Shown: positions 26,996 through 35,729, numbered from the stretch's first letter. The stretch is 64,000 nt of DNA from Winogradskyella arenosi (GCF_003337305.1 NZ_QPJO01000004.1:186001-250000); one strand, 5' to 3'. Notes: a model not told the origin generated them from the sequence alone. Program-made: numbers and translations.

Positions 26996-28138
26996 TTAAG
27001 GTTTTAATGATATTCTTTCATTATTTAACATTACGAAATCGATTTCGGAACCTATAGTTATCTCAGAATTATCTAAATCCTTAATAAAACCACCCTGAGC
27101 GTCTATTTCGCGATGTCCAAATTGCCCTTCTAAAGTCGCTATACTCACCACCACTGGAATAAAATGCAACACGCGATCGATAAGAACTTCCTTATATTGT
27201 ATAGCCACATCGACTAAAGCCTCCTCATCGGCACGCTTTACATCACGAATAATCACATCATTAAAGCACTTACCGTTCTCTGGAATATTAAAATACGCCT
27301 TATACGATTCCACATCCACACCTCGCGCAACAACCGCTATACCTTTTAAAATAGCCGTAAACATTAAGCGCCTCACCTCTTCCCTTTCATAATCATTAGG
27401 GTAATGTCCGGCTTCATATAATAAGGTCGGCACACCAAAATTCTGAAACGTATCACCGACGCAATTCAAATTAAAACCATCATCATAACGTCCTACACCT
27501 TCTGGAATCCCTTCTTGCAACACGCTATTAATCTCCGCTATAATAGCCATAGCTGCTTTTCTATTGGAGGTTAAGTGGCGTTCCGGGTCTTGCGCTGGCG
27601 ATAAAAATGACAACGTCGCTATTTTATTAGTTTCTCCTGCACTAAAAATTGTACGCTGACCATGCAGATTAAAACAATAATCGGGCTGTTCTTGGTTATA
27701 TAATTGACGTAAAATTTGACTTTCTGGCTGTGTTAGCTCTTGGGCATCTCTGTTCAAATCGACCGTATTTGCATTAACTCTTGTAAAGCGCTCGGCACCA
27801 TCTGGATTTAAAATAGGGATCACTACTAAGGTACATTGTTCTAAAATTTCAGTCGCCAAAGCATGGTCGTTTTCAAATAAATTAAAGCAATCAAAAAGAG
27901 CTTTTGTAGAGGTAGATTCGTTCCCATGCATTTGGGACCATAGCAAAATTTTGATCGGACCTTGTCCATATTTCACACTATAAATTGGTCGGTTTTCGAC
28001 AGAATACCCAAGCACAGAAACGGCTGGTTTTACTAAGGAATCGAGACTCGATTTGATATGAGAATTGGTAATGAAACGCCCGTGTAAATTACTGTTTTTT
28101 ACTTGATGGTATAAGCTATTGAAATTATCTAATGTCAT
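26996..28138 (-). CDS. M14-family zinc carboxypeptidase
   Basis: A 380 aa cytoplasmic-looking M14 peptidase without a signal peptide. Zinc ligands are His71 and Glu74 (QMHGNEST) and His159 (YCFNLHGQ); Glu242 (LLYEAGHYP) is the probable general base. NPDGAERFTRVNANTVDLNRD is the usual substrate-side segment. The last 100 residues form a small extra domain. Substrate could be a peptide or a peptidoglycan-type amide. It is divergent from a Xre-type regulator gene, and their shared intergenic region carries five copies of one dyad. Confidence 0.92.
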   Translation of the reverse strand: MTLDNFNSLYHQVKNSNLHGRFITNSHIKSSLDSLVKPAVSVLGYSVENRPIYSVKYGQGPIKILLWSQMHGNESTSTKALFDCFNLFENDHALATEILEQCTLVVIPILNPDGAERFTRVNANTVDLNRDAQELTQPESQILRQLYNQEQPDYCFNLHGQRTIFSAGETNKIATLSFLSPAQDPERHLTSNRKAAMAIIAEINSVLQEGIPEGVGRYDDGFNLNCVGDTFQNFGVPTLLYEAGHYPNDYEREEVRRLMFTAILKGIAVVARGVDVESYKAYFNIPENGKCFNDVIIRDVKRADEEALVDVAIQYKEVLIDRVLHFIPVVVSIATLEGQFGHREIDAQGGFIKDLDNSEITIGSEIDFVMLNNERISLKP

Positions 28139-28154
28139 ATGTAAATTTTATTGG

Positions 28155-28224
28155 TTACAAATGTAATCATTTGATATTTTACAATTGTAAACAACGAAAT
28201 GCTATTCTTTTGTTACAATGGTAA
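28155..28224 (-). promoter_or_regulatory. Three operator-like dyads TTACA-N2-TGTAA before the M14 peptidase gene
   Basis: Sites: 28155-28166 (TTACA-AA-TGTAA), 28178-28191 (perfect palindrome TTTACAATTGTAAA) and 28213-28224 (TTACA-AT-GGTAA, one mismatch). The first contains the minus-strand -7 motif TACATTTG at 28158-28165, 20 bp before the peptidase ATG, so a bound repressor would block that promoter. Confidence 0.75.
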
Positions 28225-28401
28225 ACAGCTTTTTCTACTTTAAAACGAAAAACAAGCCTAGAGATAAGGCTAAAAACATTTCATTTTTAAATTATAATTT
28301 AAAATACTATTATTCAGTGATTTAAATTAATTTACCGAAGTATTACTTTATGTGTGTTTTTAAGGTTTTAAAGTTTATCTAGGTCATATTATCCGTTTTG
28401 T

Positions 28402-28438
28402 TTACATTTGTATTATAAGTTTTACTTTACAATTGTAT
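28402..28438 (+). promoter_or_regulatory. Two operator-like dyads before the Xre-type regulator gene
   Basis: Sites: 28402-28413 (TTACA-TT-TGTAT) and 28427-28438 (TTACA-AT-TGTAT), centres 25 bp apart. The first contains a plus-strand TACATTTG -7 motif (28403-28410); the second ends 3 bases before the ATG at 28442. They share the sequence of the sites on the peptidase side, which suggests autoregulation by the adjacent HTH protein. Confidence 0.75.
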
Positions 28439-28441
28439 ACA

Positions 28442-28864
28442 ATGATAAACTCTGCGGAATTTACAGGTCGACTGCAAAAAGTCATCGATTATTACAACGA
28501 ATCAGCCTCTAGCTTTGCCGAAAAAATTGGTGTGCAACGCTCTAGTATTTCACACATTTTATCAGGACGAAACAAGCCGAGTTTAGACTTTGTGATGAAG
28601 GTACTAAACAGTTATCCTGAGGTAGAATTATATTGGCTTCTTAACGGGAAAGGAAATTTTCCTCACCACCCTCTTGACAACCAAACACCGCCACCAAAAA
28701 TTTCAGAAGCTCAAAAAAAATTGCCTTCTGAAAATGGCAATCAAATTTCAATTCCGACCGAAGCAGAAAAGGAAAATCAAATTACACCTCCGCCTTCAGA
28801 TTCCGAGATTGAAAAAATTGTGATCTTTTACAAGAACGGTACTTTTAAAAGTTACAAGCCTTAA
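28442..28864 (+). CDS. Xre-family helix-turn-helix regulator with Pro-rich linker
   Basis: From the ATG at 28442 (MINSAEFTGRL) it is 140 aa; an in-frame TTG three codons upstream lies inside an operator and is less likely. Residues 5-65 form a Cro/CI-type HTH (ASSFAEKIGVQRSSISHILS, GRNKPSLDFVMKVL). A Pro/Glu-rich linker follows, ending in the short conserved-looking tail EIEKIVIFYKNGTFKSYKP. Five operator-like dyads lie directly upstream and reach the divergent M14 peptidase gene, so it likely represses itself and that gene. The signal sensed is unknown. Confidence 0.9.
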   Translation: MINSAEFTGRLQKVIDYYNESASSFAEKIGVQRSSISHILSGRNKPSLDFVMKVLNSYPEVELYWLLNGKGNFPHHPLDNQTPPPKISEAQKKLPSENGNQISIPTEAEKENQITPPPSDSEIEKIVIFYKNGTFKSYKP

Positions 28865-28904
28865 TTTTCATTGAAGGATTGATTACCTTTGGCAAAAGTT
28901 TATC

Positions 28905-29291
28905 ATGAAACAAATTTTAGTTCTTCTTAGCCTTGCCCTCCTAACGAGTTGTTATTCTAATCAGCGCGATTGCACAGATTTTAAAACTGGAACTTTTGAA
29001 TTTACGTACACCATCGACGGCACTGAACACACCAGTCAATTTAAAAGGACAGACACTTTAAATATTGATTACCATGAAGGCCATGCGGATTCCTCGTCCG
29101 TACGTTGGATTAACGATTGTGAGTTTATCTTAAAAAAACTACACCCAACAACAAATGCCGAAAAAGAAGCGATACACATGAAGATTTTGTCTACAACTAA
29201 GGATTCATACGTTTTTGAATATAAACGCGCTGTAAAGCGCCCTAATCGACCGACACGCGTTGAGAAAGGTGTAGCCAAGAAAGTGGACTAA
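28905..29291 (+). CDS. Small lipoprotein of unknown function
   Basis: A 128 aa protein with a lipoprotein signal (ILVLLSLALLTSCYS, Cys16). The mature part is short and beta-rich (DFKTGTFEFTYTIDGTEHTS, SYVFEYKRAVKRP) and basic at the C-terminus. I do not recognise a named domain; similar small lipoproteins are widespread in Flavobacteriaceae as far as I recall. It starts 40 bp after the HTH gene and may be co-transcribed. Confidence 0.8.
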   Translation: MKQILVLLSLALLTSCYSNQRDCTDFKTGTFEFTYTIDGTEHTSQFKRTDTLNIDYHEGHADSSSVRWINDCEFILKKLHPTTNAEKEAIHMKILSTTKDSYVFEYKRAVKRPNRPTRVEKGVAKKVD

Positions 29292-29417
29292 GTAAAATTT
29301 AGATTTTTTGAGCGCTTTTGGAATGTTTGCTTTTTCTGTAGAAGGAAACCGATTTCATTTTTAAAACAAGCTAAGAAAAATCACTGCGTTTTTAATTCTT
29401 AAGCCACCCGCTTTAAT

Positions 29418-30290
29418 TTACGCTTGATCGCAATTTATTTTCTTTATAGCGTATTGAAATTCTAACACTTTTAAATTCCAAAGTGTTAAGGTTTGTACCG
29501 CCTTTACATTTTCATTTTCAGAACTGACCACTAGTTTATCTTTAAACGATTTAATGAATTTTGTCCATAAATTTCCCTTGGCGTCTTTCAATAGAAAATA
29601 AAAACCAGAATCTCCAATGGTTTGTCCTGAGGAATTTAAAATAAGTTCACCGTTTTTACCAACCTTGGGTTCTAAGATTACCGTGGCACTTCCGTTAGGC
29701 AAAGGGAAAATAGCTTTTATACACGGCTGTCCGTTGGGAATTGTACAAACTTCATAAATGCCAGAATACACCACTTGATTGGAAGCCTTAAATGTTCTTA
29801 ACCAAATGGTTCGTTTTACGGTCTTGCTGTTTTTGTCTAACAAATGAATGATCTCACTACTTAAAACGCCTGAAGCTTTGGTGTTATTCATCGGAATGTT
29901 TAACTGCTCAATTCTATTACTGAATAAAAATTTTAAAGCATATCCAAATACTTTAAAGAGCGGATTCCATTTTACTTTTAAATCAAATTTATAATTACTG
30001 GTATTTTCGTAAAAGTCAATAACATCTTTAGATAAGTGGTTTAACGCTGACTCCGTTAAATGGAGTTGATCAATGGAATTCAGTAAACCTTTATCAATTT
30101 GTTTCTTATCTATAATTAAGCCCTCGTGCTGTGCTAACTGCTTAATAAACTTTAGACCTATTCCGTTGGTGTCTCCAAAAGGTCCCAATAACCAAAGCTT
30201 ATCTTTTGGTTGGATTCTCTTTCCGAATAGAATGACCCACTGTTGCGTAATCCAATCTTGAAGGTTTTGTTTGAAAGCAGGAATTTCCAT
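29418..30290 (-). CDS. Hypothetical protein, 290 aa, partner of CrtA-like gene
   Basis: I do not recognise this protein. It has no signal peptide. The N-terminal half is helical with an aromatic stretch WNPLFKVFGYALKFLFSN that could lie on a membrane; the C-terminal half is beta-rich (KRTIWLRTFKASNQVVYSG, CIKAIFPLPNGSATVIL). It starts 8 bp after the end of the CrtA-like monooxygenase gene on the same strand, so the two probably form an operon and act on the same hydrophobic substrate or process. Confidence 0.75.
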   Translation of the reverse strand: MEIPAFKQNLQDWITQQWVILFGKRIQPKDKLWLLGPFGDTNGIGLKFIKQLAQHEGLIIDKKQIDKGLLNSIDQLHLTESALNHLSKDVIDFYENTSNYKFDLKVKWNPLFKVFGYALKFLFSNRIEQLNIPMNNTKASGVLSSEIIHLLDKNSKTVKRTIWLRTFKASNQVVYSGIYEVCTIPNGQPCIKAIFPLPNGSATVILEPKVGKNGELILNSSGQTIGDSGFYFLLKDAKGNLWTKFIKSFKDKLVVSSENENVKAVQTLTLWNLKVLEFQYAIKKINCDQA

Positions 30291-30298
30291 TGGTTAAT

Positions 30299-31009
30299 TT
30301 ATTTGCTTTTAAGATTTGGGATGTAATTTTCTTTTCCGTTCCAAAATCCAAATTCAGAAATAGGCTTAAAACGCAAAGTTGTAAATTCAAAATGAAAATC
30401 TTTGCGTGCTCGTTCTTTCATGGCGTTTGCATGTCTTTTCGCTTTTGGCATCGCACTGTGTCCATGAACCATATTGGTCATTTCTTTTTCAGTCTTCCAT
30501 ATTGAAAACGTCGATACGGTATTTGGCCAACGAATTGAAGCGAGCGACAATAATGTTCCGGAATGGTCTCTCACTAATTTTTCTACAGGTCTTCCCCAGC
30601 GCAAAAATCTTGGAATCGCTAAAGGTTTCATTCTCGCTATAGTAACCGCAACCACTGGAGACGATTCATTGTCTAATTCTGCCTTTTGCACCGGAATTTT
30701 ATAGCCGCTTATTTTTCCCCATTCGCGCATAAAGACTAAACACACATGCCAACCTTTAGCTAGGGTTTGACCAAATTTTTCGGTTTCTAGATAAGTTTCA
30801 AAAGCAGCCTCGTTTTCCCATTGCGCAAAAATAGCAACTTGCTGTATAAGAAATCGTGACCTTGAGATTATTGAAGAACCTAAAGTCATCGCTGTCATAT
30901 ATTCTGAATGAATAAGGCCTTTGGTCTTTTTGTGTATTGGAGAAGCAAATAAGCCTTTTAGCGCCAAGTGATATGGTAGCCTAACAAGATGATAGGTGAA
31001 TATGGACAT
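30299..31009 (-). CDS. Spheroidene monooxygenase-like (CrtA family) protein
   Basis: A 236 aa protein resembling CrtA: VAVTIARMKPLAIPRFLRWG, a central RWPNTVSTFSIWKTEKEMTN and the terminal FHFEFTTLRFKPISEFGFWN are typical. CrtA is a heme monooxygenase that puts keto groups on carotenoids; many Bacteroidota homologues occur without carotenoid genes nearby. Here too the neighbours are not carotenoid genes, so the substrate is open. It is first in a likely two-gene operon. Confidence 0.8.
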   Translation of the reverse strand: MSIFTYHLVRLPYHLALKGLFASPIHKKTKGLIHSEYMTAMTLGSSIISRSRFLIQQVAIFAQWENEAAFETYLETEKFGQTLAKGWHVCLVFMREWGKISGYKIPVQKAELDNESSPVVAVTIARMKPLAIPRFLRWGRPVEKLVRDHSGTLLSLASIRWPNTVSTFSIWKTEKEMTNMVHGHSAMPKAKRHANAMKERARKDFHFEFTTLRFKPISEFGFWNGKENYIPNLKSK

Positions 31010-31225
31010 TAAAAATTGTTGATTTTAATTTTCATTCAAAATAAGAGATTTAAGATAAAATAGCTCCGCTTTTCACCTTATAAATTTTAATCTTATCTGA
31101 ACAAGAAACGGCTATTCAGATTAAATAGATTAAAATGTATTTCAATTTTTATTTAGTTTCTAAAGCCATAACGCGCTCTGGTTATGCCTCTTTGACATTA
31201 TAGCACTTTTTTTGTTGTTACAAGT

Positions 31226-31768
31226 TTAAATAGATTTCTCATACGCTTCGCTGATCCAGCTTTTTAATTCCTCATTCACCTCTTCCGGATTTGATAAGCG
31301 TACTCTATGCGTAAACATAGCACCAAAAGGTCCAGAATTTTCAAGTCGTTCTGTGGGGGGCTTATCTTTTAATTTAAACCCTAAATCAATTCTTGTTTTA
31401 GTGGCTGGCTTAATTAAAATAAATTGTCGTTATCTTATAATACTTACACTGCCTTTTTTAGGCGTAATGCTAATGTCTTCACCTAAAGACTTTACAAAAC
31501 TTATGAGTGAGTTATAAATAGGAATCAGATTTTCTTTTCCCTTGTACTGATTTTCAACAAGGTCTTCTGATGTATGCTGTTCGTCTTTAGAAAGTGTTAC
31601 AATGGTATTTGCAAATCCGTGTGTCACCTGATACTCCGTTTTTAGATAATTAACCGCTTCTGAATGTTTAGCGAAAGCCTTTTCTTTTAGGAGGATTTTC
31701 CATTCCGCTAAGGATTTACCTGTTTTTTCAGGCATATTATCAATCATTGTTTTTAGTGCTTTATTCAT
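31226..31768 (-). pseudogene. DUF4287 + DUF5655 protein gene with a premature in-frame stop
   Basis: The frame from the ATG at 31768 encodes a DUF4287 domain (MIDNMPEKTGKSLAEWK, QVTHGFANTIV) and then the start of a DUF5655 domain (SITPKKGSVSIIR) before a TAA at 31430-31432. The same frame continues cleanly for 67 more codons to a stop at 31226-31228. It encodes what the DUF5655 end should be: RQFILIKPATKTRIDLG, PTERLENSGPFGAM, FTHRVRLSNPEEV. Relatives have a lysine or arginine where the stop is, so a single AAA to TAA change (or a read error) explains it. The truncated 112 aa product may still be made. Confidence 0.85.
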
Positions 31769-31803
31769 AAGACGGTTGGTTTACGGTTTTTAAATTTTTG
31801 ATT

Positions 31804-31834
31804 GCAACATTCATTAAACCCTTAGCGATGTTGC
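31804..31834. repeat. Short dyad GCAACAT-N17-ATGTTGC upstream of the DUF4287 gene
   Basis: Perfect 7 bp arms (31804-31810 and 31828-31834), 36 bp before the start codon. The spacer TCATTAAACCCTTAGCG resembles the element at 35613. Confidence 0.6.
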
Positions 31835-31939
31835 TAATAAACTAATTTAGCATAAAGGAATCAAATGCATCAACGTTTTACAGGAATATAAGTTTAAATC
31901 AGAACCAAAAGGATCATTACATCCCGGAATTGCTACAAC

Positions 31940-32521
31940 TTACTCTAAACCAAATTTCTCCCACAGCTTAGGAAATTTGTTTTTTAAATCATCACCATCC
32001 TCGCTCCACTCTTCTCCTGTTATTTCAAAATTTTCACGAATCCCTGCCGGAAGATCTTTTCTGGTTTTTTGCTCATAAGCTTCAGACGGGACATAACTTA
32101 AACCTTCCCAATCGCCATCATTAGTGTCCTTTAGTTCCGCTAAATTTTCAACATTTTGAATGGCACCTTCAAAAACCGCTTTTCCTTGTCCAATTAACCA
32201 ACCTCTAAAATCGGAAAAACAATCATCTGAGCAACCTCCATTTATGATGTAAGCTGCAGCCCAAAAATTCCAATCATAAATCTCCCCTCTTAATGTTCTG
32301 AATTTATTGTCGAATTCAAGAATATCGGTTGCACTTCGTTTTAGTAATTCTTTTTTCAGTTCTAATTGTTGTTGCTCATAATCCCCAGAACTATTCGCCT
32401 TTGATATTGATATCATTTCCCAAAACATTTCAGAATCCATCAATTGTTCAGAATTTTGCGAAAGCCCTTCTGTTTGAAAATTTGGATCTTTTTTAACAAA
32501 TAATTTATCAAATATTCCCAT
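31940..32521 (-). CDS. DUF4240 domain-containing protein
   Basis: A 193 aa soluble, acidic protein. The DUF4240 region spans about residues 28-140: LMDSEMFWEMISISK, LRGEIYDWNFWAAAYIINGG and CSDDCFSDFRGWLIGQGK. The family has no established function, though it is often found as a solitary accessory gene. Neighbours on the same strand are a broken DUF4287 gene downstream and a broken secreted-protein gene upstream, so it lies in a decaying accessory stretch. Confidence 0.88.
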   Translation of the reverse strand: MGIFDKLFVKKDPNFQTEGLSQNSEQLMDSEMFWEMISISKANSSGDYEQQQLELKKELLKRSATDILEFDNKFRTLRGEIYDWNFWAAAYIINGGCSDDCFSDFRGWLIGQGKAVFEGAIQNVENLAELKDTNDGDWEGLSYVPSEAYEQKTRKDLPAGIRENFEITGEEWSEDGDDLKNKFPKLWEKFGLE

Positions 32522-32606
32522 GTTTAATTTTATATGATTATCTGTTGAAGGAATTAAAAAGCCATACTTTGAACTCTACATTTTTCTGCATTCTTATCAT
32601 ATCCTA

Positions 32607-33142
32607 TTATTTTAACCTTCCAATAGAGGTAACCCGCGTTTTAAAACTAATTAACCCCTTGGTGAAATCCCCACTTCTTTTTATCATTACGTAATCGGAA
32701 TTATTTTTAGGATCATTATCTATGACTTTTTCCCAAAACAAGAGTTTTTCAAAACAATACTGCGAAATCGGATTGTGCAATTCTTTATCTTCATCACTTA
32801 AAATTGCTCTTAATTCTTTTGGCAGATTAACAAAATGATTTTTAAAAAAATCATACTGCTATACGTAAGGTTGTTTCTTTTGCCTCTTTACAATAGGATT
32901 CAAAGTTTTTCTCTAAGGATTTATTATACGCTTTCAGTAGAGTGCTATCTGAAATATCTAAATCATGCTCTTTAAAAACTAAATTTGTAGCCTCTAATAT
33001 TTTATGCTTGTATTCTCCATAATAGTCGTCGATTACCTGATCTGAATTTAGTACGGTTAGAAATTCTTTTGCTTTTTCAGAATTTCTTTGAGCACTTAAA
33101 AAGCTCGTAAGAAAATAGAATTAATAGTATTGGTATTCTCAT
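32607..33142 (-). pseudogene. Frameshifted gene for a small secreted protein
   Basis: Three frames together encode one plausible protein of about 178 aa. Frame one starts at 33142 with MRIPILLILF. A one-base shift near 33112 leads into FLTSFLSAQRNSEKAKEF and continues through DQVIDDYYGEYKHKI to KETTLRIAV and a stop at 32851. A second shift near 32857 leads into QYDFFKNHFVNLPKELRAIL, running to the stop at 32607. The first part completes a signal peptide ending S-A-Q, so it was a secreted protein. I do not recognise the family. Confidence 0.65.
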
Positions 33143-33159
33143 CTTTTTTTATAATTACA

Positions 33160-33190
33160 TACAAGGATTGTGATAGGATTAGCCCTTGTA
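33160..33190. repeat. Short dyad TACAAGG-N17-CCTTGTA upstream of the broken secreted-protein gene
   Basis: Perfect 7 bp arms with a 17-base spacer, 17 bp before the ATG at 33142. It has the same geometry as the dyad at 31804. Confidence 0.5.
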
Positions 33191-33267
33191 GATTAGGCGT
33201 AAATTGAAAATAAAAACCAAGTAAGAAACCCAAAAAAAACAACTTACGTGACGCTCTACAGCTCCAT

Positions 33268-34368
33268 TTACTTTGCCTTATTCAATTCCTTCAAATTTAA
33301 TAAACTCGTATAAAGTATTTCTTCATTAGCTTTATAAAGCCTCAGCATTAAACGTTTAGCACTTGTTGTTTCTTCGTTATCTTCTATAATATAAAGATAC
33401 GGCCCGTTTTCAAATCTATAATCAAATCCGGAACCGTATTTATGTTGTTCATACTTCTCACCGTTATACAAAACTAAATCAGGCTTATCCTTAGTGCTGT
33501 TCGGTTTATTCCAAGACATATACCTTAGCGTGCCGTCTTTTAATTGATCCACTTTAATGATAAACTTTTTATTTTCAGAATGAATGATGGTTGCTTTTCG
33601 CTCATTACGATAAGTTACACGTTTATCTTGAATCTTAAATCTGTAATAGTCATTGTCCGTGTTAGCGAGGAAACTGGTGTCCGAATCCCAATAGACATCA
33701 CCCAAAGCGCTAAAATCAACTTTATATTTATCTTGCATATCGTAATCGGTTACAAGAATAAGCTCTGCTTTTTTATCTTTTATATAATGTAATGACATGC
33801 CATCGAAATCAATACCGTCATGCGCATAACTATAAATGAATTTTAGATTTGGAGAAAAAATAAGCGTATCGCCCGAGATGTAAGACCTTGCTCCATCACC
33901 TAAATTAATCAATAAATTTGAAGTGGTTGATTCAAACCAATCTTCAGTAACAACAACGCTATTTAATTTTTTAATGAATCCGAGATAAGATAGACCATGG
34001 AGTTGCTCATCATCCGATAAGCAGTTTTGTACAGTCTTAACACCAGTTGAAACGGTATAACAGTCTTCAGTAAAATTTATTTGAGAAGGCTTTATCGTTT
34101 TATCTAATACTTGAGTGGTTTTAATTTGTTTTGCCGCCTCATAAGTCTCTTTTCGCACCTTAGTTAGAACAATATCGTAATCTTCAGCCCCTTTAATCAC
34201 GACATGAAACTTACTTTTATTAAGCTTTACGCTGTCCGTAGCCTGTTTAACATAATGTGAATTTTTAAATTTTAGATCAAGACTATCATTGGTCGTCTGA
34301 AGCTTAGGAGATGTACTTATAGCGACACTAAGACATAAAACATTCAGAATAAGGGTTGTAAAATTCAT
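33268..34368 (-). CDS. Hypothetical secreted protein, 366 aa
   Basis: I do not recognise this protein. It begins with a probable signal peptide (MNFTTLILNVLCLSVAISTS). The mature part is rich in beta strands and short D/N/Y-rich turns (SGDTLIFSPNLKFIYSY, YWDSDTSFLANTDNDYYRF), suggestive of a propeller or beta-sandwich. It is a single gene with a dyad-bearing upstream region. Confidence 0.75.
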   Translation of the reverse strand: MNFTTLILNVLCLSVAISTSPKLQTTNDSLDLKFKNSHYVKQATDSVKLNKSKFHVVIKGAEDYDIVLTKVRKETYEAAKQIKTTQVLDKTIKPSQINFTEDCYTVSTGVKTVQNCLSDDEQLHGLSYLGFIKKLNSVVVTEDWFESTTSNLLINLGDGARSYISGDTLIFSPNLKFIYSYAHDGIDFDGMSLHYIKDKKAELILVTDYDMQDKYKVDFSALGDVYWDSDTSFLANTDNDYYRFKIQDKRVTYRNERKATIIHSENKKFIIKVDQLKDGTLRYMSWNKPNSTKDKPDLVLYNGEKYEQHKYGSGFDYRFENGPYLYIIEDNEETTSAKRLMLRLYKANEEILYTSLLNLKELNKAK

Positions 34369-34394
34369 CTCACAGTTATTTATTTAAATGACAA

Positions 34395-34470
34395 GCAACA
34401 GCTTTGTTTAAGACGTAATACGGGTTTGCACAGTAGGATTTTCCGAGAAAAACCAAACGCTACAAACCCG
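34395..34470. repeat. GCAACA element plus dyad CGGGTTTG...CAAACCCG upstream of the 366 aa gene
   Basis: GCAACA-GCTTTGTTTAAGACG (34395-34415) resembles the other accessory-region elements in reverse orientation. Next to it are arms CGGGTTTG (34421-34428) and CAAACCCG (34463-34470). The element begins 26 bp before the ATG at 34368. Confidence 0.5.
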
Positions 34471-34519
34471 CAACATGCTTTAATTTGCAATTATTTTTAC
34501 AAGATATTACAAATCAGTA

Positions 34520-35593
34520 TTATTTAATTAATTTACTTATCGTTTTTAAATCTGATGCTTCAATAAGATCACTAGAATTATCCACTGTGGAGTATATTAT
34601 TTCTCCTGACAGACTATTAATAATAGAAACCACTTTCTCTCCATTATAAGTGGTGTGCATCAAATAGTAAAAATCTTCTTTGTTTAAAATTTTTGAATTT
34701 AATTCCTCATTAGAAAGAATTTGAAATTTGTGCTTGTAATCCTCAAATAATTCTTCAGGTTTTAAAATTCCAGTTACTTTTAATTTTATGGTGCTATATT
34801 TTTTTAACAACCAATGTGGCGCATAAAGTGTTTTCGATTTAAGCACTTTTAACTTGTCTTTATCTTTAATATCATCTCTTATTTTTAAACTTTGACGCGC
34901 TTTTAATTTGTTATTCAAAATTTGAAAATAATTTTTAATATAACCGAGATTAAAATTGTACGATTCTGGAGCTCTAAGCAACCTATAGCTATTACCATCA
35001 TCTGTAGTTTCCATCTTAACGTCTTCTAGCGAAGTTCCAAATGGGGTTGACTTCCTTACATACCCTACTTTAAAGTCGCCGGTATCCTCTACCTTGTTGG
35101 CTAAAAACCTATAATAGTTGTTTGGCGTAAATATGATTTCTGCAATCTGCCCTATATCTTTTTTAATTTTCCCATTAGTTTTTTTGGTGACTTCTTTGAA
35201 ATAAAACATTTGAAATTTATACAGATCAACAACACCAACCATTCGTTTATCGTTTAAACCCATGGTTTCTTTTGTTTTGATATAATTCTTGTCCTGAAAT
35301 TTGATGATAGAATTGTCTGTAGCAATGAAATCTCCGTTTTCATAATCTTTTTCAGAGATAAATTTAATGGTGTTGAAGGTCCAAATCTCTTCGATGGTCT
35401 TTTTGGTCTCGTCAAAATCTAGAGTTTCTGGCACCACAAAGTAAGTTGTAGTTTTCCCTATAATATCGTACAACTTATCCTTATGCTCTACAACATATAA
35501 ATTTCCCAGACCTCTTTTTCGTCCAATATTGACTTGTGAGTAAACGCTGAAGATTGATAATAGGCAAGTGACGAGTAAAATTGTCTTTTTCAT
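34520..35593 (-). CDS. Hypothetical secreted protein, 357 aa
   Basis: An unrecognised protein with a clear Bacteroidota signal peptide (MKKTILLVTCLLSIFSVYSQ, cut near Gln20). The mature part is lysine-rich and beta-rich, with KLYDIIGKTTTYFVVPETLD near the start and GEKVVSIINSLSGEIIYSTV near the end. It shares no obvious motif with its 366 aa neighbour. It is probably periplasmic or surface-exposed. A dyad element lies 20 bp before its ATG. Confidence 0.75.
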   Translation of the reverse strand: MKKTILLVTCLLSIFSVYSQVNIGRKRGLGNLYVVEHKDKLYDIIGKTTTYFVVPETLDFDETKKTIEEIWTFNTIKFISEKDYENGDFIATDNSIIKFQDKNYIKTKETMGLNDKRMVGVVDLYKFQMFYFKEVTKKTNGKIKKDIGQIAEIIFTPNNYYRFLANKVEDTGDFKVGYVRKSTPFGTSLEDVKMETTDDGNSYRLLRAPESYNFNLGYIKNYFQILNNKLKARQSLKIRDDIKDKDKLKVLKSKTLYAPHWLLKKYSTIKLKVTGILKPEELFEDYKHKFQILSNEELNSKILNKEDFYYLMHTTYNGEKVVSIINSLSGEIIYSTVDNSSDLIEASDLKTISKLIK

Positions 35594-35612
35594 AGATGGG
35601 TTTTAATGATCT

Positions 35613-35638
35613 ACAACGCTTGGTTTATGATACGTTGT
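35613..35638. repeat. Short dyad ACAACG-N14-CGTTGT upstream of the 357 aa gene
   Basis: Perfect 6 bp arms 20 bp upstream of the ATG at 35593. Its spacer, read on the minus strand, is TATCATAAACCAAG, like the spacer of the 31804 element in the opposite orientation. Confidence 0.6.
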
Positions 35639-35729
35639 GTTGCTTAAGGGAGTAATTTAGGGAAAAGAATTGTAAATGAAGAAATTCCCAAGGAATATTC
35701 CCTTTCTTAAAGCACAGGATTAGACATTT

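Noticed and set aside
28433..28441. TTG start three codons upstream for the Xre-type regulator
   Set aside because: It lies inside the operator dyad and the ATG at 28442 fits the usual protein start better.
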